Positions 1-5,321 of a DNA stretch of 8,591 nucleotides are shown piece by piece (the stretch's first letter is position 1; every line of letters starts with the position of its first letter). A program made the translations under genes and the position numbers. Origin of the DNA: Halobacteriaceae archaeon Tc-Br11_E2g27 (GTDB taxonomy: Archaea > Halobacteriota > Halobacteria > Halobacteriales > Haloarculaceae); assembly GCA_001564135.1 (NCBI GenBank), contig LKNH01000103.1, positions 1 through 8,591 of the forward strand, in the 5' to 3' direction. A model generated the notes under the pieces. That model saw only the letters and a list, made by a program, of their open reading frames with translations. It did no database searches and was not told where the DNA came from.

Positions 1-579
1 GGCGTGGGTGCCCAGATAGATGCAGGTCGTCACATCGCCCATCCCGACGAACTCGCTGAGATGGTCTTCCTCCTCGGTCAGGGTCTTGCCCTGTGGGCGG
101 GTAAACGCGACGTGGTTGGCAACTTCGTTTAGCGTGAGTTGCGTCTCAAGCGTTGCACTGGCCGCAAATGCGGCGGTGACACCCGGAACAAAATAGCTTG
201 GAATGTCCCGCTGTGCGAGCAGGTCCATCTGTTCGAGTGCCGCGCCGTAGATGGCTGGGTCGCCGCTGTGGAGGCGGGCAACCGTTCGACCCTCCTCGTA
301 GGCATCGGCCATCAATGGAATCAACTCCTCTAAATCCTTCCCGATGGAGGTGACTGTCTCGGCATCAGCACAGTACTGGTCCAGCAGTTCACTGTTGACG
401 AGCGAGCCAGCGTGGACGACGAGGTCCGCCTCCTCGATGAGTTCCTTCCCGGTGACGGTGAGCAATCCGGGGTCACCCGGACCGGCTCCGATAAACGGGA
501 TACCCTTACGAACGTCACCGGCGGTGTATTGCTGTCGGTGCTGTTCACTATCCTGCGTCTCCGAATCCTCCGCAGTCAT
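1..579 (-). CDS. cbiF: CbiF, cobalt-precorrin-4 C11-methyltransferase (3' part cut off by window edge)
   Basis: This SAM-dependent methyltransferase adds the C11 methyl group to cobalt-precorrin-4, giving cobalt-precorrin-5A, in the cytoplasmic cobalt-early B12 pathway. I translated it directly: 193 codons run open from an ATG at 579 to the window edge; the family is usually about 250-280 residues. Visible tetrapyrrole-methylase motifs, in order, are FIGAGPGDPGLL (29-40), ADLVVHAGSLVN (51-62), RLHSGDPAIYGA (102-113), VPGVTAAFAAS (131-141), the CbiF-like TLNEVANHVAFTRPQG (149-164) and TTCIYLG (184-190). The VVHAGSLV and HSGDPAIYG forms separate CbiF/CobM from CbiL, CbiH and CobA. About 26 acidic and polar residues precede the first conserved strand. 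The start overlaps the cbiL stop by 4 bases (ATGA), so it is translationally coupled to cbiL, and more pathway genes probably follow to the left. The main doubt is only the unseen C-terminus. Confidence 0.93.
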   Translation of the reverse strand, partial: MTAEDSETQDSEQHRQQYTAGDVRKGIPFIGAGPGDPGLLTVTGKELIEEADLVVHAGSLVNSELLDQYCADAETVTSIGKDLEELIPLMADAYEEGRTVARLHSGDPAIYGAALEQMDLLAQRDIPSYFVPGVTAAFAASATLETQLTLNEVANHVAFTRPQGKTLTEEEDHLSEFVGMGDVTTCIYLGTHA

Positions 580-1283
580 GCCAGTTCCTCCTCGCTTTCA
601 GTCTCAAACTGTGCGGTAGCAACCTCTCGCTCGATACCCTCACGTTCGGCATACGCGAGCGTGTAGTAGTCGCGTTCATCTACTTCGGATGGGTCGTCGG
701 TGATGATTGTCTCACCCTGTTCCATGAACAGGCGTCGCCCGAACTGGACCGTGTATCCTGCCTCGGTCAGTTTTCGATGGGTCGTCTCAGCGTCGGTCAC
801 CTTGAACAGAACCATACGGTCAGGACCGGTCGGTGCGGCCCCGTTTGCCGCCTCGCGGAGTGCTAGCCCGGTTCCGGATTCGATTTCGACATCCAGTGCG
901 GTGGTAAAGGCCGTCATTGCACTGACGCCCGGAATCACCGTGAGCTCAATCTCGGGATGGAAGGCAGCGAGGGTACGTTTCAGGTGGCCAAAGGTCGAGT
1001 AGACGTTCGGGTCACCGAGCGTGACAAAAGCAACGTCGGTGTCGTCGGCGACCGACGCAATCTCGGCTGCGGCTTCTTTCCAGGCGCTTCGCAGGGTTTC
1101 CGGGTCACGAGTCATCGGAAAATCGAGGTCCCCAATCTTCTCCTCGGGGACGTGTTCGAGTGCAACCGACCGCGAAAGTCGCCCCGGCGAGTAGACAACC
1201 TCGACCGATTCGAGAATCCGTTTGCCCTTGACCGTGACCAGTTCGGCATCACCGGGTCCAAGCCCGATACCGTAAACCGTCAT
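576..1283 (-). CDS. cbiL: CbiL, cobalt-factor II / precorrin-2 C20-methyltransferase
   Basis: This enzyme transfers a methyl group from SAM to C20 of cobalt-factor II (cobalt-precorrin-2), giving cobalt-factor III, the first committed methylation after cobalt insertion. The protein has 235 residues, a normal family length. Motifs: YGIGLGPGDAELVTVK (4-19), the CbiL-type VVYSPGR (29-35), DVAFVTLGDPNVYSTFGHL (83-101) and VIPGVSAMTAF (116-126). The phrase TLGDPxxYSTFxxL is characteristic of the CbiL/CobI branch of the tetrapyrrole methylase fold. Both ends overlap neighbours by 4 bases as ATGA (cbiT stop with cbiL start, cbiL stop with cbiF start), so the three genes form one translationally coupled operon. 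It starts at an ATG. The C-terminus is rich in glutamate (ESEEE), as expected for a halophile. The cobalt-dependent substrate is inferred from the neighbouring cbiT and cbiF, which belong to the anaerobic pathway. Confidence 0.94.
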   Translation of the reverse strand: MTVYGIGLGPGDAELVTVKGKRILESVEVVYSPGRLSRSVALEHVPEEKIGDLDFPMTRDPETLRSAWKEAAAEIASVADDTDVAFVTLGDPNVYSTFGHLKRTLAAFHPEIELTVIPGVSAMTAFTTALDVEIESGTGLALREAANGAAPTGPDRMVLFKVTDAETTHRKLTEAGYTVQFGRRLFMEQGETIITDDPSEVDERDYYTLAYAEREGIEREVATAQFETESEEELA

Positions 1284-1837
1284 GCAAGCCCCTCCGCGTC
1301 CTTCTGTCCGACGATGATGTAGACCGGATTATTCGCGTTGAAACTCGTTGCACCGACGAGCTCGTAGCCGTGATTTATCTGCACCTGCACGACCTCATCG
1401 AGCAAGTCCCGCTCGCGGAACGCCTCGACTGCGCGCCCGGCCACTTCGAGTCGGGCGACGTTCATCACGACCCTGTCGACACCAGTCTCGACCGCGTGGT
1501 CGAGCACTGCTTCGAAGTTCCGGCTGCCACCGAGAAACATCGCATCCGCATCATCGGGAAGGCCCTCCGGTGCTTCCGTTGCCCGCAGAGTTATGTCGGT
1601 ATCGACGTCGTTCGCAGCGAGGTTCCGCTCGGTCGTTTCCAGCCGTTCGGGCTTTCGTTCAATCGCTGTTACCTGGCTGACCCGCTTTGCCGCGGCAATC
1701 GTCACCGAACCGGTACAGGAACCGACATCCACGAAGTGGTCTGTCGGCCCGAGACGGAGTTTATCGAGCGTGATTGCTCGCACCTCCGATTTTGTTGGCC
1801 CAGCTTTGGCATCATGTGGCAGCGTTACCTGAGACAT
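1280..1837 (-). CDS. cbiT: CbiT, cobalt-precorrin-6B C15-methyltransferase (C12 side-chain decarboxylating)
   Basis: CbiT is a class I SAM methyltransferase that methylates C15 and decarboxylates the C12 acetate side chain of cobalt-precorrin-6B (called cobalt-precorrin-7 in older naming). The 185 residues match the stand-alone archaeal form rather than the CbiE-CbiT (CobL) fusion. Visible signatures are PTKSEVRAITLDKLRL (14-29), SAM motif I DVGSCTGSV (37-45), acidic motif II AIER (58-61), MFLGGS (100-105) and the C-terminal NPVYIIVG (170-177), all typical of CbiT. Motif I reads GSCTG where many bacterial relatives have GCGTG. It is the first gene of a cbiT-cbiL-cbiF run, with a 60-base AT-rich gap from the cobA stop that carries a TATA-like element, so it probably has its own promoter. 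The start ATG at 1837 sits 25-30 bases downstream of that element, which fits a leaderless message. Confidence 0.94.
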   Translation of the reverse strand: MSQVTLPHDAKAGPTKSEVRAITLDKLRLGPTDHFVDVGSCTGSVTIAAAKRVSQVTAIERKPERLETTERNLAANDVDTDITLRATEAPEGLPDDADAMFLGGSRNFEAVLDHAVETGVDRVVMNVARLEVAGRAVEAFRERDLLDEVVQVQINHGYELVGATSFNANNPVYIIVGQKDAEGLA

Positions 1838-1861
1838 TGTTCATACTGTCTCACTAGTTCC

Positions 1862-1867
1862 TTAAAA
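1862..1867 (-). promoter_or_regulatory. TATA-like element of the cbiT operon
   Basis: On the minus strand this reads TTTTAA at -30 to -25 from the cbiT ATG, the spacing expected for a leaderless haloarchaeal transcript that begins at or near the start codon. It lies in a 60-base AT-rich gap between cobA and cbiT that has no coding content. The neighbouring near-palindrome overlaps it. The position is seen directly; promoter activity is inferred. Confidence 0.5.
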
Positions 1868-1878
1868 CAATTTTGTTT
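1865..1878. promoter_or_regulatory. Near-palindrome AAACAA-TT-TTGTTT, candidate operator upstream of cbiT
   Basis: Two 6-base arms, AAACAA and TTGTTT, are separated by two bases, 28-41 bases upstream of the cbiT start and overlapping its TATA-like element. The inner 12 bases (ACAATTTTGTTT) recur exactly, in inverted orientation, in front of cobA at 2764-2775. In both places the motif is followed, after 0-2 bases, by ACTAA. A dimeric repressor or activator of B12 genes could bind here. The regulator is unknown and the AT-richness of the gap weakens the case. Confidence 0.4.
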
Positions 1879-1897
1879 GGACTAATTAAAGTATAGT

Positions 1898-2755
1898 TTA
1901 CAGCGACTGCTGACACTCCGCAAGTTCTTCACGGACAGCCGAGACGTTTCCAATTATCGTCGTTGCTGGTGCCGAGATATCCTCGCTCTGGACCGTCTGC
2001 ACGATGGAATCGAGCGTTCCCGTCACAACCCGCTGACCGTCCCATGTCGCTTTCTGTACCACCGCCACCGGGATATCACCAGCAGCGCCGTGCTCACGGA
2101 GTGCGCTCACGTTCTGGTCAAGCGTTCGCACGCCCATGAGAATGACCAGCGTTCCGCCAGCTTTCACCATCGACGAGAGCCCCGTCCAGTCGAGTGCACT
2201 CTCTTCTTTGTCGGGGGTTTCGTGGCCAGTGATGACGGTAAAATTCGAGGAGACGTCTCGGTGTGTCAGTGGGACCCCAGCGACGCTCGGCGCGGCAAGG
2301 ACGCTTGAAACACCCGGAACAATCTGGAAGGGCAGGTCATGTGCTGCGAGATGTTGGGCCTCTTCACCGCCGCGCCCGAAGACAAAGGGGTCGCCGCCTT
2401 TCAGCCGGACAACCGCATCACCCGCAGTAGCATGTTCGACAAGCAACTCATTAATCTCGGATTGCGGTGTCTTATACTCGACGCGCTTTCCAACGTCATG
2501 CACAACCGCCCCGGAAGGAAGGCTATCGACCATTGAGTTGCGAATCAACGCATCATGTAAGATAACATCGGCTGTCTCGATAAGTGTGCGAGCCCGGACG
2601 GTTAACAAACTCGGGTCACCGGGGCCTGCGCCGACGAGATACACCGTTCCACCTGTTGCGCGATGCTGCGTTGGAAGCGAGATATGTGCCGATTCGGCGG
2701 AGTCTCCGTCAGTTCGGTCCACCGAATTGGCTTCTGAGGTGGTGGCATCATCCAT
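1898..2755 (-). CDS. cobA: CobA/SirA, uroporphyrinogen-III C-methyltransferase (SUMT)
   Basis: SUMT adds two methyl groups from SAM, at C2 and C7 of uroporphyrinogen III, making precorrin-2, the branch point for B12, siroheme and (in archaea) heme. The 285-residue protein shows the family motifs in order: VYLVGAGPGDPSLLTVRA (38-55), ADVILHDALI (62-71), VVRLKGGDPFVFGRGGEE (115-132), IVPGVSS (145-151), PLTHRDVSS (162-170), TGHE (176-179), LVILMG (203-208) and AVVQKATWDGQ (231-241). RLKGGDPFxFGRGGEE is diagnostic of SUMT. There is no fused CysG dehydrogenase or HemD domain. About 35 acidic and polar residues precede the first conserved strand; the ATG at 2755 is supported by a TATA-like element at -31 to -26. 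The gene is separated from both neighbours by 50-60 AT-rich bases, so it is probably transcribed on its own. Haloarchaea often keep a SUMT gene with hemC and hemD, so this may be a second, B12-dedicated copy. Confidence 0.95.
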   Translation of the reverse strand: MDDATTSEANSVDRTDGDSAESAHISLPTQHRATGGTVYLVGAGPGDPSLLTVRARTLIETADVILHDALIRNSMVDSLPSGAVVHDVGKRVEYKTPQSEINELLVEHATAGDAVVRLKGGDPFVFGRGGEEAQHLAAHDLPFQIVPGVSSVLAAPSVAGVPLTHRDVSSNFTVITGHETPDKEESALDWTGLSSMVKAGGTLVILMGVRTLDQNVSALREHGAAGDIPVAVVQKATWDGQRVVTGTLDSIVQTVQSEDISAPATTIIGNVSAVREELAECQQSL

Positions 2756-2763
2756 GTCTTAGT

Positions 2764-2777
2764 AAACAAAATTGTGT
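2764..2777. promoter_or_regulatory. Near-palindrome AAACAA-AA-TTGTGT, candidate operator upstream of cobA
   Basis: This site lies 9-22 bases upstream of the cobA ATG, between its TATA-like element and the start codon. The arms AAACAA and TTGTGT match at five of six pairs. Twelve bases are identical, in opposite orientation, to the motif before cbiT. A position downstream of the TATA box would suit repression of a leaderless promoter. Function is inferred only from the recurrence and symmetry. Confidence 0.4.
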
Positions 2778-2780
2778 TAA

Positions 2781-2786
2781 CTTAAA
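2781..2786 (-). promoter_or_regulatory. TATA-like element of cobA
   Basis: The minus strand reads TTTAAG at -31 to -26 from the cobA ATG, inside the 53-base AT-rich gap between the ferredoxin stop and cobA. The spacing fits a leaderless transcript. No Shine-Dalgarno-like GGAGG or GGTG lies directly before the ATG, which agrees with this reading. Confidence 0.45.
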
Positions 2787-2808
2787 TCTATTTGTGTTTC
2801 GTGAGACG

Positions 2809-3147
2809 TTACTGAATCGCTGTTGGTAGTGTTGTGTCATCTGCTTCCGGTCCGAACGCCGCCGTGAGTATCTCTGCCACTTCTGTGGGTTTGACATCCG
2901 AGTACCAGACATCGTGTGGCTGGATGGTGAGTGCAGTGCCACCCTCGCTACACAGCCCAAGGCAGTCGGTTTCGGTGACGCCAATTGGACTCCAAAACGC
3001 GTTCCGGTCTCGAAGCCACCCTTTGACTGCTTCGAGCGTCTCATCGCCGTAGGCAGCAGCACACGAGCTATGTTCCTCTCGCGTTTGCGTACAGACGAAG
3101 ACGTGCGCCTCCAACCGCCTTCGCTGTTGTGCAGTCCGGTCCTGCAT
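2809..3147 (-). CDS. Thioredoxin-like [2Fe-2S] ferredoxin of the cobalamin cluster
   Basis: This is a 112-residue soluble protein with four cysteines in the pattern C19-x9-C29 ... C62-x3-C66 (DCLGLCSEGG), the ligand arrangement of thioredoxin-like (Shethna-type) [2Fe-2S] ferredoxins. The opening HVFVCTQTRE and the later WYSDVKPTEVAEIL also match that fold. It is probably a one-electron carrier in the cytoplasm. Its start codon lies one base after the cbtA stop, so it is co-transcribed and probably translationally coupled with the cobalt transporter genes. Related ferredoxins (CbiW-like) are found beside the CbiX chelatase in some B12 clusters; the redox step served is not known from the sequence. 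Candidates are cobalt or corrin reduction, or oxidation of precorrin-2 to its factor form. The family assignment is firm; the partner is inferred. Confidence 0.85.
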   Translation of the reverse strand: MQDRTAQQRRRLEAHVFVCTQTREEHSSCAAAYGDETLEAVKGWLRDRNAFWSPIGVTETDCLGLCSEGGTALTIQPHDVWYSDVKPTEVAEILTAAFGPEADDTTLPTAIQ

Positions 3148-3148
3148 G

Positions 3149-3889
3149 CTAATCTGCTGTGATATCAGCGTCTTTCATTCGTGCCGCCGAGGTTGCTTGC
3201 TCGTTCCGTCGTGAGAGGGCGATAAATCCGGTCGCAATCAGCCCCCAGAGAGCCGCCTGTGAGAACACGGCAAGCGCTTGATAGACCGTGACCAGCTCCG
3301 CTGCGAGGTCAGGATGGGTCGTGACTGTGGGGGAAAGGAAAAAGAGTGCAAGCGCGACCGATACCCCTACTGCTGATGCAGCCAAAAAGCCACCAAACTG
3401 GTTTGATTTTTTAACTTTCTGATAGACAATCACCATAGCAGAGACGGTGAGCAACCCGACGATAACTAATCCAACGTACAGACCGAGTCTGACGTCGATG
3501 CCATACGCCTGTTCTGCACCAGGGACAGCAGGCGGTAAGACAAGCCATGGAAGGGCGGAGAGACTCAAAAATCCGCCTGCAGCCACAACATAGGGTTTGA
3601 CTGTCTCAGAACCCGGAATTGCTGGCTCGAACACATAGAGGGCAATCGCGAATATGCCGCCGATGAACATTTCCCATAGAATCCCACTTCCAACGCTAAC
3701 GATGGCGTTTGTCGTCTCCGAGACAGCATGCTCGTGTCCATGTCCGTGGTCGTGGCTATGTCCATGGTCATGACCTGCATCGTGAGCATACTCGGTCAGC
3801 GGATTCCCGACAGTTACCATGTATATTCCGTACGCGATACCCGCAAGCAGTCCTGCTGTGACACCGCGCTGTAGATAGCTGTAAATCAT
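3149..3889 (-). CDS. cbtA: CbtA, putative cobalt transporter membrane subunit
   Basis: CbtA is the larger membrane subunit of a predicted cobalt uptake system that accompanies B12 genes. From the ATG at 3889 it has 246 residues, with roughly six hydrophobic segments near 7-27, 66-88, 98-122, 134-156, 166-186 and 200-226. The N-terminus YLQRGVTAGLLAGIAYG and the later LWEMFIGGIF, LPWLVLPPAVPG and ALWGLIATGF are typical of the family. Between the first two segments is a histidine-rich loop (about 35-55) with nine histidines, mostly as HDH/HGH repeats, a likely Co2+/Ni2+-binding stretch. A longer open frame reaches 3994, but it would cover most of cbtB, and 3889 begins at the conserved MIYSYLQRG; the start lies 4 bases after the cbtB stop. 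Transport of cobalt is inferred from family and context; nickel cannot be excluded. Confidence 0.9.
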   Translation of the reverse strand: MIYSYLQRGVTAGLLAGIAYGIYMVTVGNPLTEYAHDAGHDHGHSHDHGHGHEHAVSETTNAIVSVGSGILWEMFIGGIFAIALYVFEPAIPGSETVKPYVVAAGGFLSLSALPWLVLPPAVPGAEQAYGIDVRLGLYVGLVIVGLLTVSAMVIVYQKVKKSNQFGGFLAASAVGVSVALALFFLSPTVTTHPDLAAELVTVYQALAVFSQAALWGLIATGFIALSRRNEQATSAARMKDADITAD

Positions 3890-3893
3890 TGTC

Positions 3894-4043
3894 TCAGTGG
3901 CACGTAATTCCCGCCGCGTGTCTGAAGTTGTGCATGGAGTCGTGAACCAGTGGTTCCTGAATAAAGACGAGAGCAAAGAGTATTCCTGCGCCAAAAAGGA
4001 GGGTCGACGCCAGCTGTAGCGGTGTGAGCGTATCCTGTGCCAT
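3894..4043 (-). CDS. cbtB: CbtB, small putative cobalt transporter subunit
   Basis: CbtB is the small partner of CbtA: one membrane helix with a histidine-containing tail. From the ATG at 4043 it has 49 residues. One hydrophobic segment (about 10-29, ASTLLFGAGILFALVFIQ) is followed by LVHDSMHNFRHAAGITCH, whose four histidines and one cysteine form a likely metal-binding end, as in known CbtB proteins. A second in-frame ATG at 4079 would add 12 polar residues. I prefer 4043 because an AGGT Shine-Dalgarno-like stretch lies 9 bases before it and the longer start has no good TATA at -27. It is the first gene of the cbtB-cbtA-ferredoxin unit. Because it is so short, the call rests partly on the adjacent cbtA. 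Confidence 0.85.
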   Translation of the reverse strand: MAQDTLTPLQLASTLLFGAGILFALVFIQEPLVHDSMHNFRHAAGITCH

Positions 4044-4080
4044 CTGTATTCTACCTGTCACGGTTTCGTGTTCCTGCATG

Positions 4081-4100
4081 AAATTCAAATTTACATACTG
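4081..4100. promoter_or_regulatory. AT-rich promoter region between cbtB and the aminopeptidase gene
   Basis: The 168-base gap between the divergent starts at 4043 and 4212 contains one strongly AT-rich block. It includes the inverted repeat AAATT-CA-AATTT (4081-4092), followed by ACATACTG. On the minus strand it reads GTATGTAAATTTG, a plausible TATA region that would give cbtB a leader of about 25 bases ending in the AGGT ribosome site. It could also serve the plus-strand gene, with a leader near 100 bases. A TTTTT stretch at 4183-4187, about 27 bases before the ATG at 4212, is a weaker alternative for that gene. Nothing else was recognised in the gap. Confidence 0.35.
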
Positions 4101-4211
4101 AAAGTTAGGTTGTAAAACTTCCGGTTGTCGCATTTGCTGTGTGTGGACTCTTTTTCCGGTGTTGCAGAGGATGACGGTGAACTTTTTGTCCCACTCGCCG
4201 GAATGGATGGC

Positions 4212-5321
4212 ATGGACCAGCGGATTATCGACCATGCCGAGACGCTTGTTGACTGGAGCGCGCAGATTGAATCGGGTGATAACGTCGTCGTACACGTTGA
4301 CGAGGGTGCACACGACCTGGCAGTTGCTGTCGCCGAACAGCTAGGAGAACGCGGTGCGAACGTCGTCACCCGTTATAGCTCTCCAGAGGTTGACGGGGCC
4401 TACCTCCGCGCCAGCGATGGCGCCTTTGCGGATAACCCCTCTTTCGAGTATGACCTCTATGTACAGGCGGATAGCGTGCTGTCACTGCGTGGCACGCGAA
4501 ATACGGCCGAACAGGCGGATATTCCTGATGAGATAACGGATGCCTACCAGCAGTCACGGATGGAGATTCGCGAGGCCCGCTACGACACGGACTGGGTCTC
4601 GACGGTCCACCCAACCCGCGCACTTGCCCAGCAGGCCGGGATGAGTTACGGTGCCTACTGTGATTTCGTCTACGATGCCATCCTCCGGGACTGGGAAGCA
4701 CTCGCGGAGGAGATGGCACAGCTAAAAGACCTGCTCGATGCGGGTAGCGAGGTCCGACTTGTCAAGGAGACAGACCGGACTGACCTCACGATGTCAATCG
4801 AGGGGCGCACGGCGGTCAACAGCGCCGCGAGCGTCGCCTACGATTCGCACAACCTGCCAAGCGGTGAGGTGTTCACTGCACCTGCGGACACCGCTGGCAC
4901 GGTTACCTTCGACGTGCCGATGACGATTCGCGGCACCACGTTCCGCGATGTCACCCTTACTTTCAAAGACGGCGTCGTCGTCGACTGGGAGGCAGCCGAA
5001 GGCGAAGAGACGCTGACGTCTATCATCGAGACTGATGGTGGTTCACGCCAACTCGGCGAACTTGGCATCGGGATGAACCGTGGCATCGACCGCATTACCG
5101 ACCAGATTCTATTCGACGAAAAGATGGGCGGAACGGTGCATCTGGCGCTTGGACGTGCCTACGATGCCTGTCTTCCGGAGGGTGAAACCGGCAACGAGAG
5201 CGCCGTGCACGTCGATATGATAACGGACATGCGAATGGACGGAACCAGATTAGAGATTGACGGCGAGGTCGTTCAACGTGACGGCATCTTCCGGTGGGAA
5301 GAGGAGTTTGACGGCTCATAG
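4212..5321 (+). CDS. M29-family (thermophilic-type) metallo-aminopeptidase
   Basis: This is a cytosolic dinuclear-metal exopeptidase of peptidase family M29 (AmpS/AmpT type), which removes N-terminal residues from peptides. From the ATG at 4212 it has 369 residues, within the usual 360-410. Catalytic-region motifs are present in order: PSGEVFTAP (metal-ligand Glu 219), QLGELGIGMN (Glu 283), GGTVHLALGRAY (His 310, Tyr 317) and SAVHVDMI (His 333, Asp 335). These align with the metal ligands and catalytic tyrosine described for M29 enzymes. The N-terminal half has the family's LVDWSxxIExGDxVVV opening. The frame is open back to a TTG at 4125 and there is another ATG at 4203, but the conserved N-terminus begins at MDQRI, so I use 4212. 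It diverges from cbtB, and its last 49 bases overlap the convergent gene. A link to B12 synthesis is not indicated. Confidence 0.86.
   Translation: MDQRIIDHAETLVDWSAQIESGDNVVVHVDEGAHDLAVAVAEQLGERGANVVTRYSSPEVDGAYLRASDGAFADNPSFEYDLYVQADSVLSLRGTRNTAEQADIPDEITDAYQQSRMEIREARYDTDWVSTVHPTRALAQQAGMSYGAYCDFVYDAILRDWEALAEEMAQLKDLLDAGSEVRLVKETDRTDLTMSIEGRTAVNSAASVAYDSHNLPSGEVFTAPADTAGTVTFDVPMTIRGTTFRDVTLTFKDGVVVDWEAAEGEETLTSIIETDGGSRQLGELGIGMNRGIDRITDQILFDEKMGGTVHLALGRAYDACLPEGETGNESAVHVDMITDMRMDGTRLEIDGEVVQRDGIFRWEEEFDGS

Noticed and set aside
330..548. Minus-strand open frame of 72 codons near the left edge
   Set aside because: It is in a different frame from the real CbiF, which reads open from 579 to the window edge with all family motifs.
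700..1322. Plus-strand open frames opposite cbiL
   Set aside because: They are mirror frames of a gene with clear CbiL motifs. Their predicted products are Ser/Arg/Pro-rich without any domain.
1348..1885. Plus-strand open frames opposite cbiT
   Set aside because: Composition is typical of antisense frames (arginine-rich or mixed), no motifs are seen, and the minus strand carries a full CbiT.
1838..1897. Possible cobalamin riboswitch or rho-independent-like terminator between cobA and cbiT
   Set aside because: The gap is only 60 bases, too short for a cobalamin riboswitch, and no GC-rich hairpin followed by a T-run is present.
3890..3994. N-terminal extension of CbtA
   Set aside because: It would lie on top of cbtB in another frame and precedes the conserved MIYSYLQRG start.
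4102..4120. Weak inverted repeat AAGTT ... AACTT upstream of the aminopeptidase
   Set aside because: Only 5-base arms with a 9-base loop in AT-rich DNA; expected by chance.
4125..4211. N-terminal extension of the aminopeptidase from a TTG codon
   Set aside because: The extra 29 residues have no family match, the start is a rare codon without a ribosome site, and the conserved N-terminus begins at the ATG at 4212 (or 4203).
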